A stretch of 64,000 bases of DNA from positions 496,001 to 560,000 of the forward strand of contig JAUICM010000001.1 in the NCBI GenBank assembly GCA_030427885.1, given 5' to 3'. Below the pieces are notes generated by a model. It searched no databases and was not told the DNA's origin. It saw only the letters and a program-made list of their open reading frames with translations. Every line of letters starts with the position of its first letter. Positions within the stretch are counted from its first letter, which is position 1. Made by a program: the position numbers and the translations under genes. Source of the DNA: Rhodothermia bacterium (GTDB lineage: Bacteria; Bacteroidota; Rhodothermia; Balneolales; Balneolaceae). Below are positions 1 through 10,104 of this stretch, in pieces.

Positions 1-54
1 AGCCTGCTGAAATTCGTCTGCAAGCTTTACTGGGTCGTTAACCTCAACAGCCAT
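1..54 (-). CDS. Partial gene, N-terminal 18 codons only
   Basis: Only the first 18 codons (MAVEVNDPVKLADEFQQA) lie in the window; the rest is beyond the left edge. The ATG overlaps the stop of the upstream foldase gene in a TAATG arrangement, so the two are almost certainly co-transcribed and translationally coupled. In many Bacteroidota a MoxR-type AAA+ ATPase follows the SurA-like foldase genes, and an acidic, helical N-terminus would fit. That is inference from gene order; the residues visible here are too few to name a family. Confidence 0.5.
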   Translation of the reverse strand, partial: MAVEVNDPVKLADEFQQA

Positions 55-1418
55 TAATTGATCTCCATTTCTTTTGGTACAGGAATTCTGTACTCAATAT
101 AGAATTCATTTTTAAGTTCCTGCATCCATTTGGCATATTCGTTGTATTGTTTCTGCTGCTGAACAATGCCTTTAAGCCGGTCATAATCCTGTTCAATATT
201 TGCAATGTGTTCAGGAACCTGTTTATCAAGCCTGATGATCCTGTAGCCTTTCCCTGAATTTGCGTTATTTGGATTGAATTGTTTTGGTTCTGAGATAGTT
301 CCAACTTCATCCATAAGCAATACAACTCTGTACAATGCAGGATCCAGACGGTTCAGAGCTATCAAACGTTCGCCCGTTTGAGGGTCAGTTATCTTACCAC
401 CAGATACTTTTGTGGCAGGGTCTTCACTTACTTTCCGTGCATAATTAGCAAAACTAAGTTCAGGATTCGAGATCAAACTATCACGAATGGCATTCAACCT
501 GTCGATAGCAAACTGATCATCCAGCTCGTTTGAGTTTACTGTAATAAGTACGTGTCTTGTCTCGATCTGATCTCCAACTCTTTTGATGAGTTTAATGATA
601 TGAAACCCGAATTCAGTTTCAACCACTTCTGAAACTTGTCCGGGTTGTAAGGCTGCAGCAGCGGCTGAATATTCTGCAACGAGCTGGTTCAAGGGCATAA
701 GAGGTAATAATCCACCATTTGCAGCTGTACCATCACTTCCATGCCTTCTGGCAATATCTTCAAATGGGACATTCTGATTTATGATAGAATCTCTGAGTTG
801 TTCAGCAAAAGCATAAGCTTCTTTTTTTGCGTCGCTTTTAGGAGGAGGGAGGATCACTATCTGAGAAAGAGCTACCTGTTCAGGTATAGTGGGCAAAGAA
901 TCCTTAGGGATCTCTTCAAAAAATTCCTTCACCTCAGGTCGGGTAACTGTAATCTCTGCGTATTTATTCTGCCGTACCATATCAGAGATCATTTGTTTTC
1001 TAAACTCTTCTCTGAATTCGGCTTTCAGCTGAATGATTGATTTTCCAAAAGCTTGTTCGAGTGCTTGTTCACTTCCAGCTTGTTGCACAAGCATTGCTAC
1101 TCGCTGATCCATAGCTCTGTTAACACGTTCATCGGGTACAACAATAGAGTCAAGCTTGGCTTTTTCAAGCAGTATTTTATTCTCAACAGCAGCATTCAGG
1201 AACTGATACCAGAGAGCTTCTGAGAATTCAACTGGCTGGCCGTAACTGCGGGACTGCCGTATATACGTCGCAACTTCAGAATCTATATCTGATTTCAAAA
1301 CGATCTTATCATTCACTACTGCAACAATCTGATCGGCTGGTTGCATGGTTTGGGAATAGATTCCGGAACTAAAAGCTGCGGCTATTAAAAAAAGAAACAG
1401 GGGTTTTTTAAATCTCAT
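54..1418 (-). CDS. surA: SurA-like periplasmic peptidyl-prolyl isomerase/chaperone
   Basis: Predicted periplasmic foldase of 454 residues that would escort outer-membrane proteins to the BAM complex. A signal peptide (residues 1-22, ending in YSQ) precedes a SurA N-terminal chaperone region with the typical opening DQIVAVVNDKIVLKSDID. Two parvulin (rotamase) domains follow, at about 180-282 and 285-400. The first keeps the GG turn near 235 and GFHIIKL near 271; the second starts at IETRHVLITV and carries an insertion. It is the last of three consecutive foldase genes on this strand and overlaps the next gene by TAATG. The size matches SurA of Gram-negative bacteria. The family call is firm; orthology to E. 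coli SurA rather than a paralogue is likely but not proven. Confidence 0.88.
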   Translation of the reverse strand: MRFKKPLFLFLIAAAFSSGIYSQTMQPADQIVAVVNDKIVLKSDIDSEVATYIRQSRSYGQPVEFSEALWYQFLNAAVENKILLEKAKLDSIVVPDERVNRAMDQRVAMLVQQAGSEQALEQAFGKSIIQLKAEFREEFRKQMISDMVRQNKYAEITVTRPEVKEFFEEIPKDSLPTIPEQVALSQIVILPPPKSDAKKEAYAFAEQLRDSIINQNVPFEDIARRHGSDGTAANGGLLPLMPLNQLVAEYSAAAAALQPGQVSEVVETEFGFHIIKLIKRVGDQIETRHVLITVNSNELDDQFAIDRLNAIRDSLISNPELSFANYARKVSEDPATKVSGGKITDPQTGERLIALNRLDPALYRVVLLMDEVGTISEPKQFNPNNANSGKGYRIIRLDKQVPEHIANIEQDYDRLKGIVQQQKQYNEYAKWMQELKNEFYIEYRIPVPKEMEIN

Positions 1419-1447
1419 TATATATATGTGTCTGTAAATACGTTAGG

Positions 1448-2299
1448 CTAATTCTGCTTACCAACGTTGAAAGTCTCTATTTCATTATTAGCCTGAGCCT
1501 GAAGATAAAGATTCTTTACATAGGTATTGAAAGCTTTGCGTCTTTTTTCAAGAACCAGCCATTCTTTGATCTGATCAATTAACCATTCAAGGTCAGGGTG
1601 ATCACCTTTTGCCCGTTCTTCGAGCAGTTGAACGAAGTGATATTGACTACCAACTCGTTCGATAACGGTTATTTCTGATAAACCGATAAGCTGAAGATAA
1701 CGATTTAATATAGCTACATCACCACCAGCAATGGATTCCGGCCAAAATCTCTGAGATTCACGTATAGCAACTTCAGGATTGACTGAATAGTTATTTGCCA
1801 CGGTTTCCCAGTCAATACCTTGCAGAAGGTCTCTGCGGGCATTCTGAGCATCATTTAAAGAAGATGAGATCATATGGCGGTATCGGATGTATCTTTCCTC
1901 CAATACAAAACTTTCCTTGTTTTCCTGATAGTAGGAGCGGGCTTCTTCATCCGTAACCTGGAGATTCGGATTCATTTCACCAATAATATACTCCTGAGCT
2001 GCTTTGGTAATATACTCCTCTCGGATCTTATCCAGCCGTTTTTGCACATCAGGCTGTCGGTTGATCCTGAGACGATAAGCCTCCTGCAGAATGATCTGCT
2101 GCTGAATCCATTCATCACGGTATCTTTTGAACGCGGTAAGGCTATCTTTCTTGAATATATATTCCGGAATGGACGTTTTAGCCTCCTCAATTGTTAATGT
2201 AGAAGTGCCAACCCGTGCAAGGATCGGTTCTGTATTTTTCGATTTCCTTGTACAGGAACTCAAAATAATCAGGAATATGAACAGATAAGAAATTCGCAT
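1448..2299 (-). CDS. SurA/PpiC-related lipoprotein, degenerate parvulin domain
   Basis: A 283-residue predicted lipoprotein: hydrophobic leader followed by the lipobox LSSC with the acylated cysteine at 16. The body resembles the SurA/PpiC family: a helical N-terminal chaperone part (PDVQKRLDKIREEYITKAAQ) and then a parvulin-like stretch starting around FVLEERYIRYRHMI. Unlike its neighbours, that stretch lacks the glycine-rich turn (GGxLG) and the GFHIIKL-type strand, so prolyl isomerase activity is doubtful and a holdase role is more likely. It sits between two larger foldase genes, with 29 bases to surA downstream and 12 to the gene upstream, so the three form one operon. Foldase relationship is inferred from context plus partial motifs. 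Confidence 0.72.
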   Translation of the reverse strand: MRISYLFIFLIILSSCTRKSKNTEPILARVGTSTLTIEEAKTSIPEYIFKKDSLTAFKRYRDEWIQQQIILQEAYRLRINRQPDVQKRLDKIREEYITKAAQEYIIGEMNPNLQVTDEEARSYYQENKESFVLEERYIRYRHMISSSLNDAQNARRDLLQGIDWETVANNYSVNPEVAIRESQRFWPESIAGGDVAILNRYLQLIGLSEITVIERVGSQYHFVQLLEERAKGDHPDLEWLIDQIKEWLVLEKRRKAFNTYVKNLYLQAQANNEIETFNVGKQN

Positions 2300-2311
2300 T
2301 CTTATTTATGG

Positions 2312-4264
2312 TTATTCAGTACGGTAATTCTTCTCCAGAACCTCAGGAAATTCTTTGACATCATATTCTTCACGTAAGCGCTTTATCCAGAGTTTTTCCC
2401 TGGTAGGCTGATAATCTGAAGCCAGGCGTTCAAATGCCTCATCAAATCTCATTCTTCGCGGAGGTAGCACTTTAACCAGATAGAAAGCCGCTTTTCGATT
2501 GTTATAGCTGAATACAGACGAGAAGGAGCCTTCCTCTAGCTTTTTGAGCTTATCAAATGGCTCGCCCTGAAATACCTGAGAGGAATCAGAACCTACTGAT
2601 ACTGGAAAGCCATTACTTCTGAGGCTATCTGGTGAATTCCCCGCTTTAATAAAGTTGATCGCATTTTTAATCGTGCTGTCTTCGCGAGCCGACATCAGGT
2701 AATAGTAGTACCTTTCGTTGAAGGAATAATTCTCAGGCTCTGAATTATACTTATCGAGTAAAATGGTACTGTCGATGGTAGCAGAGTTCCATACTGAATC
2801 CTCATTAACCTGATATACGACCAAACCTTTTTTGTACCCATCCAATTGAGTCGAAAATTCCGGGAAGTGTCGTAGTGTAAGTGGAGTAAGAACGGAATCC
2901 ACCATTTTGTCAATGAAAGGATTTAACCAGCCTATACGGTATTGATTTGCCTTTGAAGTACCCCGGGTGTTTTTCAGATGATCAATAAAATCTCCACCAT
3001 TAAAGGTGTATTCTGATATGCTATAGATCGGGAGATCAGATAGTGAATCTGGAATTGAAACCGTTGATACATCAACAGATCCAAGTGTTTCCATATAAGC
3101 GCCAATTCTATCAGCTTCGTCTGTAAAGATCTCATCACCAAACTCTTGGCGAACCCATTTCAATACAAATTCATTATTATTCTTGAAGAAGCTGGAACTT
3201 TCTAATTGTTCCAGTATATAAGCATTTTCTTCTTCAGCACTTTTGAAAGTTCGTATAGAGTCCACTTTAAAGATCTGTGTACCATAATACGTTCTGATTG
3301 GCCGAGTGTAAGGAAGAGAAGGATCTATATTCATTAGGGTATCAATGAAATCACCATCATAACGATCTCCGTAATTTATCCACCCGATCCTTCCTGAACT
3401 GCTTACTGTTGACCGGTCATCGGAAAATTCTTTTACAACTTCTCCCCAGGATGCTCCCCGTTTTAACTTCAAGTACGCTGAATCAGCTTTGGTAATAGGG
3501 GAGCGGGGACTTACATAAATATGTGAGATATATCGGTCTGGCTGGTTTGGTTGTTCCTCTTCCAAAAGTACAATATGATATCCAAACTGCGTACGGAATG
3601 GCATTGATATTTCACCTACGTCAAGACTGTATAATTCATCTTCAAATTCGCGCACAGTTGTTCCAACTGAAAACCAAGGCAGGGCACCACCCATCTTTCT
3701 TCCTTCTCGTTCAGACGAATATTCCTCATTGAGTTCTGCCATCGTGGCTTCTCCGGACAGGAATTTATTTCTAGCCACGATCAAACTATCATAGGCAGCA
3801 AGTGTGTCTTCCGGACTTGCATTCTGAGGTACAGCGATAAGAACATGTGAAGCTTTTAATAACCTGTCATAACGGGCTTTGAACTTATCTAGTGATTGAG
3901 GACGTATCTCCTGATCTATCCAGTAAGCATACGCAGCTTGAGTGGCGTAATTATTAAACTCACTAAGGATCTGAGGGTTATTGAAATATCCGGCATCTTC
4001 AGCTGATTTTAGTTTAGAACGATAATTCAGGTAAATAGGCAGGAAATTCTTAAGATCACTTAATCCAACTGAATCGCTTGGATTTCCGGATTCAAATCGA
4101 TCTAATAATTCTGAATATGTAACCGGTTCACCAGCTACTTGCCCAACAATCTGTGATGATGATATTTTTGAATCAGAAGTGGTAGAAGAGTTACTTCCTG
4201 CACAGGAGACAAAAACAACGGTACATAGTAGAACCATTGCTTTAACAAGTCTGTTGTTCTTCAT
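2312..4264 (-). CDS. Peptidyl-prolyl isomerase lipoprotein, two parvulin domains (PpiD/SurA-like)
   Basis: A 650-residue predicted lipoprotein (leader ending VFVSC, acylated Cys21, then a serine-rich linker). An N-terminal SurA-type segment (QIVGQVAGEPVTYSELLDRF) precedes parvulin 1 at about 137-235, with KASHVLIAV, the MGGALPWF turn and the GYHIVLLEE strand. A second parvulin-like unit lies at about 245-345 (YISHIYV, SSSGRIGWINYG). The C-terminal 300 residues resemble the trailing chaperone half of long PpiD-like proteins. Probably membrane-anchored in the periplasm and involved in outer-membrane protein folding. First of the three-foldase block; 38 bases downstream of the nucleoside transporter gene, so it may share that transcript. 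Confidence 0.85.
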   Translation of the reverse strand: MKNNRLVKAMVLLCTVVFVSCAGSNSSTTSDSKISSSQIVGQVAGEPVTYSELLDRFESGNPSDSVGLSDLKNFLPIYLNYRSKLKSAEDAGYFNNPQILSEFNNYATQAAYAYWIDQEIRPQSLDKFKARYDRLLKASHVLIAVPQNASPEDTLAAYDSLIVARNKFLSGEATMAELNEEYSSEREGRKMGGALPWFSVGTTVREFEDELYSLDVGEISMPFRTQFGYHIVLLEEEQPNQPDRYISHIYVSPRSPITKADSAYLKLKRGASWGEVVKEFSDDRSTVSSSGRIGWINYGDRYDGDFIDTLMNIDPSLPYTRPIRTYYGTQIFKVDSIRTFKSAEEENAYILEQLESSSFFKNNNEFVLKWVRQEFGDEIFTDEADRIGAYMETLGSVDVSTVSIPDSLSDLPIYSISEYTFNGGDFIDHLKNTRGTSKANQYRIGWLNPFIDKMVDSVLTPLTLRHFPEFSTQLDGYKKGLVVYQVNEDSVWNSATIDSTILLDKYNSEPENYSFNERYYYYLMSAREDSTIKNAINFIKAGNSPDSLRSNGFPVSVGSDSSQVFQGEPFDKLKKLEEGSFSSVFSYNNRKAAFYLVKVLPPRRMRFDEAFERLASDYQPTREKLWIKRLREEYDVKEFPEVLEKNYRTE

Positions 4265-4302
4265 ATTTGATGAATAATTAGTCTTTTTTGGTTGGTTAGT
4301 TT

Positions 4303-5634
4303 TTAAAATAAGATCCCGGCAATTGTAGCCGTCATTAAATTAGCCATTGTTCCGGCAAGAACGGCTTTAAGCCCAAATTTAGCGATGTCTGATTTTCTGC
4401 CCGGGGCCAGCCCTCCGATCCCACCGATCTGAATTGCTATAGAAGAAAAATTAGCAAAGCCGCATAACGCAAATGTCGCCATAGCTATTGTCTTTGGAGA
4501 TAGTGCAGCAGCTGCTACTTCTTCGGCCAGCATCAGATACGCTACAAACTCATTTAAAACGATTTTAGTACCCAGTAATGATCCCATTGTAGTGGCATCG
4601 GCCCAGGGAACTCCAACGAGCCAGGCAACAGGGGCAAGTATCCAGCCTAGTAACATTTCAATACTAAGTGGTGCACCGATAATTCCGGTGAGATTGGTCA
4701 GGTCACTTACCCATTCAAAAAGCCCATTGAACATTGCAAGTAACGCAATGAACGCCAATAACATAGCCCCTACATTTGCGGCCAACTTCAGGCCTACGCC
4801 AGCACCAGATGCAGCAGCATCAATTCCATTTGCATCTGTTTTCTCAACTACCATTTCAACATTACCGGCAGTAACAGCTTTTTCAGTTTCGGGATATAAG
4901 ATCTTTGCAATAACCAGCGCAGCGGGGGCCGCCATTAAACTTGCACCTAATAAGCGTTCAGCGAAAAGCTGCTGTGCTACCTGGATATCCAATCCATTTG
5001 CTTCTGCAAAGGAGGAGCCAAGCATAGCTACGTATGCAGCCATAACGCCACCTGCTATAGTGGCCATGCCTCCGGTCATTACAGCAAGTAATTCCGATTT
5101 AGTCATTTTATCGATAAATGGCTTAATGACCAGAGGTGCTTCGGTTTGCCCGACAAATATATTGGAGATCACTGATAGGGTTTCTGCTCCTGATGTACCT
5201 AGGAGCTTCTGCATTCCTTTCGATAATGCTCTCACAACAGCCTGAAGAATCCCATAGTGATATAAGATGGCTGTTAAAGAAGCAAAAAATATGATAGTAG
5301 GAAGAACCTGAAAGGCAAAAATAACACCCACACTGTCTTCATATTCAGGTCCGTGAGCAAGAAACCCAAAAAGGAATTCAGCACCGGCTGTTGTGTATTT
5401 AAGCACAACTACAAAAAAGCTTGCAATGAACTGAAACAAAAGCATCGGCCAACCAAGAGGACTCCAGATATCAGCGAGAACATCTGCCTTAAGAATAAAA
5501 ATCGCCAGTATAAATTGGATACCAAGACCCGTTCCAACTAATTTCCAATTGATGTTCTTTCGGTCTTTACTAAGAAGAATAGCAATACCAAGTATTGCTG
5601 CCACACCTAGAATACCCCTCAATAAATTTTCCAT
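4303..5634 (-). CDS. nupC: Concentrative nucleoside transporter (NupC/CNT family)
   Basis: Inner-membrane importer of nucleosides driven by Na+ or H+, 443 residues, many hydrophobic segments. The family signature is plain: [15 protein letters not shown] (about residues 160-175), then [21 protein letters not shown], and the C-terminal [21 protein letters not shown]. Length and hydropathy fit the CNT family. The start codon overlaps the stop of the thymidine kinase gene (TAATG), so uptake and phosphorylation of nucleosides are encoded as one coupled unit. That favours thymidine or other pyrimidine nucleosides as substrate, although the sequence does not fix specificity. Confidence 0.93.
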   Translation of the reverse strand: MENLLRGILGVAAILGIAILLSKDRKNINWKLVGTGLGIQFILAIFILKADVLADIWSPLGWPMLLFQFIASFFVVVLKYTTAGAEFLFGFLAHGPEYEDSVGVIFAFQVLPTIIFFASLTAILYHYGILQAVVRALSKGMQKLLGTSGAETLSVISNIFVGQTEAPLVIKPFIDKMTKSELLAVMTGGMATIAGGVMAAYVAMLGSSFAEANGLDIQVAQQLFAERLLGASLMAAPAALVIAKILYPETEKAVTAGNVEMVVEKTDANGIDAAASGAGVGLKLAANVGAMLLAFIALLAMFNGLFEWVSDLTNLTGIIGAPLSIEMLLGWILAPVAWLVGVPWADATTMGSLLGTKIVLNEFVAYLMLAEEVAAAALSPKTIAMATFALCGFANFSSIAIQIGGIGGLAPGRKSDIAKFGLKAVLAGTMANLMTATIAGILF

Positions 5635-6287
5635 TAGTCCTCTACTTTTTGATTTTCTTCAGGTTCAGTTTCAATCTTAGGCTTTGTAAATGGTCTGATT
5701 GGCTTTCCACGCCTTGAATCAACTGACGGGCGGAAACAGTGCCGTGCCCTTGGCTCATATGCATCATATTCACCAACTAATACAGTATTAGTATTATCAA
5801 CAACCCTTTGCGAGAAATTAGCCATTGCACCACTTTCAGAACATACAGCATGAAGTTTGGTTACAAATTCAGCTACTGCAAGTAAATAGGGCATAGGACC
5901 AAATGGCTTGCCTTCAAAATCCATATCCAGTCCGGCGACGATCACTCTTTTCTTATCATTTGCCAAAGAATTGACCACATCAACGATACGGGAATCAAAG
6001 AACTGTGCCTCATCAATGCATACCACTTTAGCATTTCCTGTGAGAAGTACGATCTGATCTGCAGTATCAACTAATATACTGGGAAGGGCAGTTTCATTGT
6101 GAGAAACAACCTCAGTATCACTATAACGTTTGTCGATGGCAGGTTTCACAACCACAACATTTTGCCCGGCTATATGAGCTCTTTTAGCTCTTCTGATAAG
6201 CTCTTCAGTTTTACCACTGAACATGCCTCCACAAATAACTTCAATCCATCCAAAATCTCTGGGTGCTAACGAAGGTTCGTTGATCAT
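5634..6287 (-). CDS. tdk: Thymidine kinase, type II
   Basis: Phosphorylates thymidine to dTMP in the salvage pathway; 217 residues from the ATG at 6287 (one codon further upstream only a TTG is available). P-loop GGMFSGKTE at about 20-28, DEAQFF with the catalytic Glu near 93, and the lasso/C-terminal region ending YEPRARHCF. The family's structural zinc site normally uses four cysteines in two CxxC pairs. Here the first pair reads CSES (Cys149, Ser152) and the second ARHC (Ala181, Cys184), so two ligands are gone. Coupled by TAATG to the nucleoside transporter gene. The acidic C-terminal tail ([10 protein letters not shown]) is not part of the conserved fold. Confidence 0.95.
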   Translation of the reverse strand: MINEPSLAPRDFGWIEVICGGMFSGKTEELIRRAKRAHIAGQNVVVVKPAIDKRYSDTEVVSHNETALPSILVDTADQIVLLTGNAKVVCIDEAQFFDSRIVDVVNSLANDKKRVIVAGLDMDFEGKPFGPMPYLLAVAEFVTKLHAVCSESGAMANFSQRVVDNTNTVLVGEYDAYEPRARHCFRPSVDSRRGKPIRPFTKPKIETEPEENQKVED

Positions 6288-6458
6288 CAATTAATTTTAA
6301 AAGTTGAACCTGAATTTAAGCAAGGAATATATCGGGGAGAAGTACAAATGGAAAGCATAAAGGGGAATTAAATCCAAAAAATGATGATTAGTTTTGAGAG
6401 AAGCAGAAATGATTGCACAGTATTTTTACATATACCTAATGTTTGCTATTTTTTAATC

Positions 6459-8477
6459 ATGAAGAAATTTATACTAAAAAGGGATGAACCAAGACTCAGG
6501 CCGGAAGATTATTCCATCCCATACAGGGATCTGCTGAATAAAAATCAGCTGGAAGCTGTATTTCATACAAATGGCCCGGCTCTGGTGATTGCCGGGGCAG
6601 GAACTGGTAAAACCCGGACCTTAGTATACCGGGTAGCTCGTTTGGTTGAAAGCGGGGTAGATCCATCTCAGATCCTGCTCCTTACTTTCACCCGCAGAGC
6701 TGCTCGTGAAATGCTCAACAGAGCAAGTTCAGTTCTTGATGACCGATGTAAGAAAGTAAAAGGGGGGACTTTTCATTTCTATTGTAGCCAGATCCTTCAT
6801 CGTTATGCCGAAAAATTAGGCTATCCCGGGAATTTTACAATCATTGATACTGCGGATGCATTTGAGATTATTCAACTGGTACGAACCCAGCTGAATATGC
6901 ATAAGAAGAAAAAAAGATTTCCCAATAAAAATACTCTGTACAATATTATAAGTACCTGCAAGAATAAAAATCTGGACATCAGAGTAGTGATCTCAGATTC
7001 GTATCCTCAGTTTGCTGAGCAGGAAGACAAGATAGAACAGGTCGCAAAGGAGTACGAAAATTACAAGGCCAGAAACTTTGTAATGGACTTTGATGATCTT
7101 CTTATAAAAACAAAAGAACTCATTGAACAGCATGAAGATATAAGGATTAATATATCCGGTTCAAATCGCTTTGTTATGGTAGATGAATACCAGGATACGA
7201 ATAAGCTTCAGGCAGATCTTACCTCATTGTTATCGAGTGTACATAATAACGTGATGGCGGTTGGGGATGACGCTCAGAGCATTTACTCATTCAGGGGTGC
7301 AGATCACCAAAACATCATGCAATTCCCGGAACTTTTTGATGGCACCAAACTTATCAAACTTGAAGAGAACTATCGTTCCAGTCCGCAAATACTTAATACA
7401 GCAAACAGGCTTCTTGAACAGGCCAGTTACAAGTTTGAGAAACATCTGTTCTCTAATAATCCGGAAGGAGACATTCCGGCGTTAGTCAAAGCTCCAACTG
7501 AACATGATCAAAGCCGGTTTGTTTCACAGGCGATCATGCAATTAAGAGAACAGGATATCCCTTTAAATGAAATTGCTGTTTTATTCAGAAACGGGCGTGA
7601 TTCTTTTGATCTTGAAGTTGAGTTAAACCGAAAAAACATTCCTTTTGTTAAGTACGGAGGGCAGAAATTTACAGAAGCCGCACATATTAAAGATGTACTG
7701 GCACATGTCCGCGTACTTGTAAACCCTATGGATACAATTGCATGGAACCGGGTCTTAATGTTGATCGATGGAATAGGCCCAAAAACCGCACAGGATCTGT
7801 TTGAATGGATCCGGTTGTCAAATAATCCATATCAACTGGATATGTCAGATTCAGTTAGTAAGGCTTACATGAAGCAGATGAAAAGCCTTAGTAGTTTACT
7901 TATTGAACTGAAAGAAGAAGATCATTCAGTTTCTGAGACCATTGACAAGATCGTCCAATATTACAAGGTTTTTTGCGAGAAGAGATACGATGATTACCCT
8001 AAGAGACTCAAAGACCTGGAGGCATTCGTAAATATTGCACTAGGATTTACTTCACTTGATAAGATGCTTGAAGAACTTGCCCTTGACCCAATCTCAGCTA
8101 CGGCTGTTGATGTAGAGCAAAAACAAAAGGAAGAATCTCCGCTTATACTGAGTACCATTCATTCTGCTAAAGGACTTGAATGGAGGCATGTATTCATTAT
8201 CCAGTGCCTCGATGGCATCATTCCTTCTGCGTATTCTGTAGAAGATGACGAACAACTAGACGAAGAATTGAGATTACTTTACGTTGCAACAACGAGGGCA
8301 AAAGAGATGCTCTATTTCAGTTATCCTGCATTAGCTCAATCACAATATGGTGATTATTTTACAAAACCGACCCGGTATCTCGATGAAATGGATAAGGCGT
8401 TACTGGAAGAATGGAAGTTGATTGAGGATGAACCCGAAGGATTGGATGAAGGAGAAGACCCTTTATTACTTGATTAA
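6459..8477 (+). CDS. UvrD/PcrA-type superfamily I DNA helicase
   Basis: ATP-dependent 3'-5' DNA helicase, 672 residues from the ATG at 6459. An in-frame ATG 26 codons upstream (6381) exists but adds an unlikely hydrophobic stretch. All SF1A motifs are visible: Q motif LNKNQLEAV, Walker A GAGTGKTRTL, Ia LLLTFTRRAAREM, II VDEYQDTN, III GDDAQSIYSFRGA, IV LEENYRSS, V STIHSAKGLEW and VI LLYVATTRAKEM. The family unwinds DNA in repair and in removing blocked replication forks. It is somewhat shorter than E. coli UvrD (720) and ends in an acidic tail rather than a Tudor-like domain. Whether it is the UvrD, PcrA or Rep equivalent cannot be settled here. Its stop codon is shared with the convergent small gene (TTAA at 8474-8477). 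Confidence 0.93.
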   Translation: MKKFILKRDEPRLRPEDYSIPYRDLLNKNQLEAVFHTNGPALVIAGAGTGKTRTLVYRVARLVESGVDPSQILLLTFTRRAAREMLNRASSVLDDRCKKVKGGTFHFYCSQILHRYAEKLGYPGNFTIIDTADAFEIIQLVRTQLNMHKKKKRFPNKNTLYNIISTCKNKNLDIRVVISDSYPQFAEQEDKIEQVAKEYENYKARNFVMDFDDLLIKTKELIEQHEDIRINISGSNRFVMVDEYQDTNKLQADLTSLLSSVHNNVMAVGDDAQSIYSFRGADHQNIMQFPELFDGTKLIKLEENYRSSPQILNTANRLLEQASYKFEKHLFSNNPEGDIPALVKAPTEHDQSRFVSQAIMQLREQDIPLNEIAVLFRNGRDSFDLEVELNRKNIPFVKYGGQKFTEAAHIKDVLAHVRVLVNPMDTIAWNRVLMLIDGIGPKTAQDLFEWIRLSNNPYQLDMSDSVSKAYMKQMKSLSSLLIELKEEDHSVSETIDKIVQYYKVFCEKRYDDYPKRLKDLEAFVNIALGFTSLDKMLEELALDPISATAVDVEQKQKEESPLILSTIHSAKGLEWRHVFIIQCLDGIIPSAYSVEDDEQLDEELRLLYVATTRAKEMLYFSYPALAQSQYGDYFTKPTRYLDEMDKALLEEWKLIEDEPEGLDEGEDPLLLD

Positions 8478-8722
8478 TGAAGTTCGTTTTTCTTCATAAA
8501 CCTATGTTGCACAATAATATCCTTGATTAACCAATATACCGGATAAAATGGTATCAGAACTGCAATGACTACCTGCCATTTGTTATATTTGGGCTTACCA
8601 CCATCAACAGGTAGGGTTATCCCCGCTAATCCAGCGATCCAGAAAATGAAGAATATGAAGAGTCCGAGTGATAATAATAGCGCTCCAAAGAAGCCGAGTA
8701 AATCATAAAAGCTTTTCAGCAT
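8474..8722 (-). CDS. Small two-span membrane protein, unknown function
   Basis: 82 residues with two clear hydrophobic segments (about 8-34 and 50-65) separated by a short polar loop containing VDGGKPKYNKW, and a charged C-terminus. I do not recognise the family. It lies alone on the minus strand between two plus-strand genes. It overlaps the helicase stop codon by four bases at its 3' end and starts 67 bases before der, divergently. It could be a real small membrane protein; support is the sensible hydropathy, the ATG start, and the absence of a better candidate in the gap. Confidence 0.6.
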   Translation of the reverse strand: MLKSFYDLLGFFGALLLSLGLFIFFIFWIAGLAGITLPVDGGKPKYNKWQVVIAVLIPFYPVYWLIKDIIVQHRFMKKNELH

Positions 8723-8749
8723 AAGACTCTTTATGTGATAATATTTACG

Positions 8750-8757
8750 TATTTTTG
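8750..8757 (+). promoter_or_regulatory. Candidate -7 promoter box for der
   Basis: TATTTTTG matches the Bacteroidota -7 consensus TAnnTTTG and lies 32 bases before the der ATG, predicting a start of transcription near 8764. No good TTG/TTTG -33 element is present at the expected distance, so this is only a candidate. Confidence 0.35.
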
Positions 8758-8789
8758 AACTGAACTAAACTAATCATTCAAATCATAAA

Positions 8790-10097
8790 ATGCTCCCAGT
8801 AGTTTCTATCGTGGGGAGGCCCAATGTAGGCAAATCCACAATTTTTAATCGACTCATAGGTCAAAGAAAAGCAATTGTACATGATGAATATGGGGTAACC
8901 CGAGACCGGCATTATGGAGAATCTTACTGGAACGGGGTTGATTTCACCGTTATCGATACCGGTGGGTATTTACCTGATGATATGGACGTAATGGTTGTTG
9001 GTATTCGTGAACAGGTTCATATCGCACTTGAAGAGTCTGATGTGGTTCTTTTTGTAGTTGATTCTGAACATGGTATTAATACACTTGACAAATCTGTAGC
9101 GAATCTGCTCCGTCAACAGGATAAACCCTTAATCATTGTTCCAAATAAAGCAGATAATGATGAACGTCGGTTTAATGCCTCAGAGTTTTACGAGCTGGGT
9201 TTTGATGAATTATTTCCAATATCAGCGATCAGTGGAACAGGAACTGGTGAACTATTGGACAGGGTAGTGGAGTTACTCCCTGAATCAGCCCCGGAAGCTG
9301 ATGAAGAGCTTCCTAAGCTGGCTTTTATTGGGCGACCCAATGTTGGGAAAAGCAGCCTTGTAAATGCCTTACTAAATGACGAGCGTTCTATTGTAACTGA
9401 TATTGCTGGAACAACACGGGATTCAATTAATAGTAAACTTAACTTTAATGGTAAAGACTACATACTGGTAGATACTGCCGGCCTCAGGAAACGGGTTAAA
9501 GTTAAAGAAAACATTGAGTTTTATAGTACTGTAAGGACAGAACGCGCAATACGAGATTGTGATGTTGCCATCCTGATTCTTGATGCCGAAAGAGGTTTTG
9601 AAGATCAGGATAAACGCGTATTACGGGAAGCTGAAAAGTTCAACAAAGGACTCATTATTGTATTGAATAAATGGGATCTGATTGAGGATAAGGATACAAA
9701 TACGGTAAAAGAGTTTGAGGAGTACATCTATAATTCAGTTCCTCAAATGAATTACATTCCGGTCGTTACTATATCAGCCATCAATAAGAAAAGGATACAC
9801 CGCGTTATTGAGCTTGCTGACATGGTTATTGAGGCACGAACAAAACAGATCAGTACCTCGGAATTGAATAACTTTTTGGAAGAGATATTAAGCGACCGGC
9901 CTTTACCGATGAAAAGAGGGCGTCAGCTTAAAATTCAGTATATGACCCAGGTGAAATCTGATCCTCCGGTGTTTAAGTTCTTTATGAATAATCCCCAGGA
10001 TATGCCCCCGAATTACCGTAGGTATATTGAGAACAAGATCAGGGAAAAATATTCCTTTACGGGTGTACCAATTACAATGGTATTCAGGCAGAAATAA
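8790..10097 (+). CDS. der: Ribosome biogenesis GTPase Der (EngA)
   Basis: Essential double GTPase that assists 50S subunit assembly; 435 residues, the family's usual size. Two tandem G domains are visible. The first has GRPNVGKST (about 8-16), DTGG and NKAD; the second has [17 protein letters not shown] and NKWD. A C-terminal KH-like domain follows (from about 350, with the typical [10 protein letters not shown] stretch). Nothing is missing. A membrane protein gene follows after seven bases and is probably co-transcribed. Confidence 0.98.
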   Translation: MLPVVSIVGRPNVGKSTIFNRLIGQRKAIVHDEYGVTRDRHYGESYWNGVDFTVIDTGGYLPDDMDVMVVGIREQVHIALEESDVVLFVVDSEHGINTLDKSVANLLRQQDKPLIIVPNKADNDERRFNASEFYELGFDELFPISAISGTGTGELLDRVVELLPESAPEADEELPKLAFIGRPNVGKSSLVNALLNDERSIVTDIAGTTRDSINSKLNFNGKDYILVDTAGLRKRVKVKENIEFYSTVRTERAIRDCDVAILILDAERGFEDQDKRVLREAEKFNKGLIIVLNKWDLIEDKDTNTVKEFEEYIYNSVPQMNYIPVVTISAINKKRIHRVIELADMVIEARTKQISTSELNNFLEEILSDRPLPMKRGRQLKIQYMTQVKSDPPVFKFFMNNPQDMPPNYRRYIENKIREKYSFTGVPITMVFRQK

Positions 10098-10104
10098 ATG
10101 TTAG

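Noticed and set aside
4592-5245. 217-codon open frame on the plus strand
   Set aside because: Antisense to the nucleoside transporter gene; low-complexity Ala/Pro/Thr-rich translation and no family motif. A shadow frame.
6381-6458. Upstream ATG of the helicase gene
   Set aside because: Adds 26 residues with a hydrophobic run that no UvrD-type helicase has; ATG at 6459 preferred. Not fully excluded.
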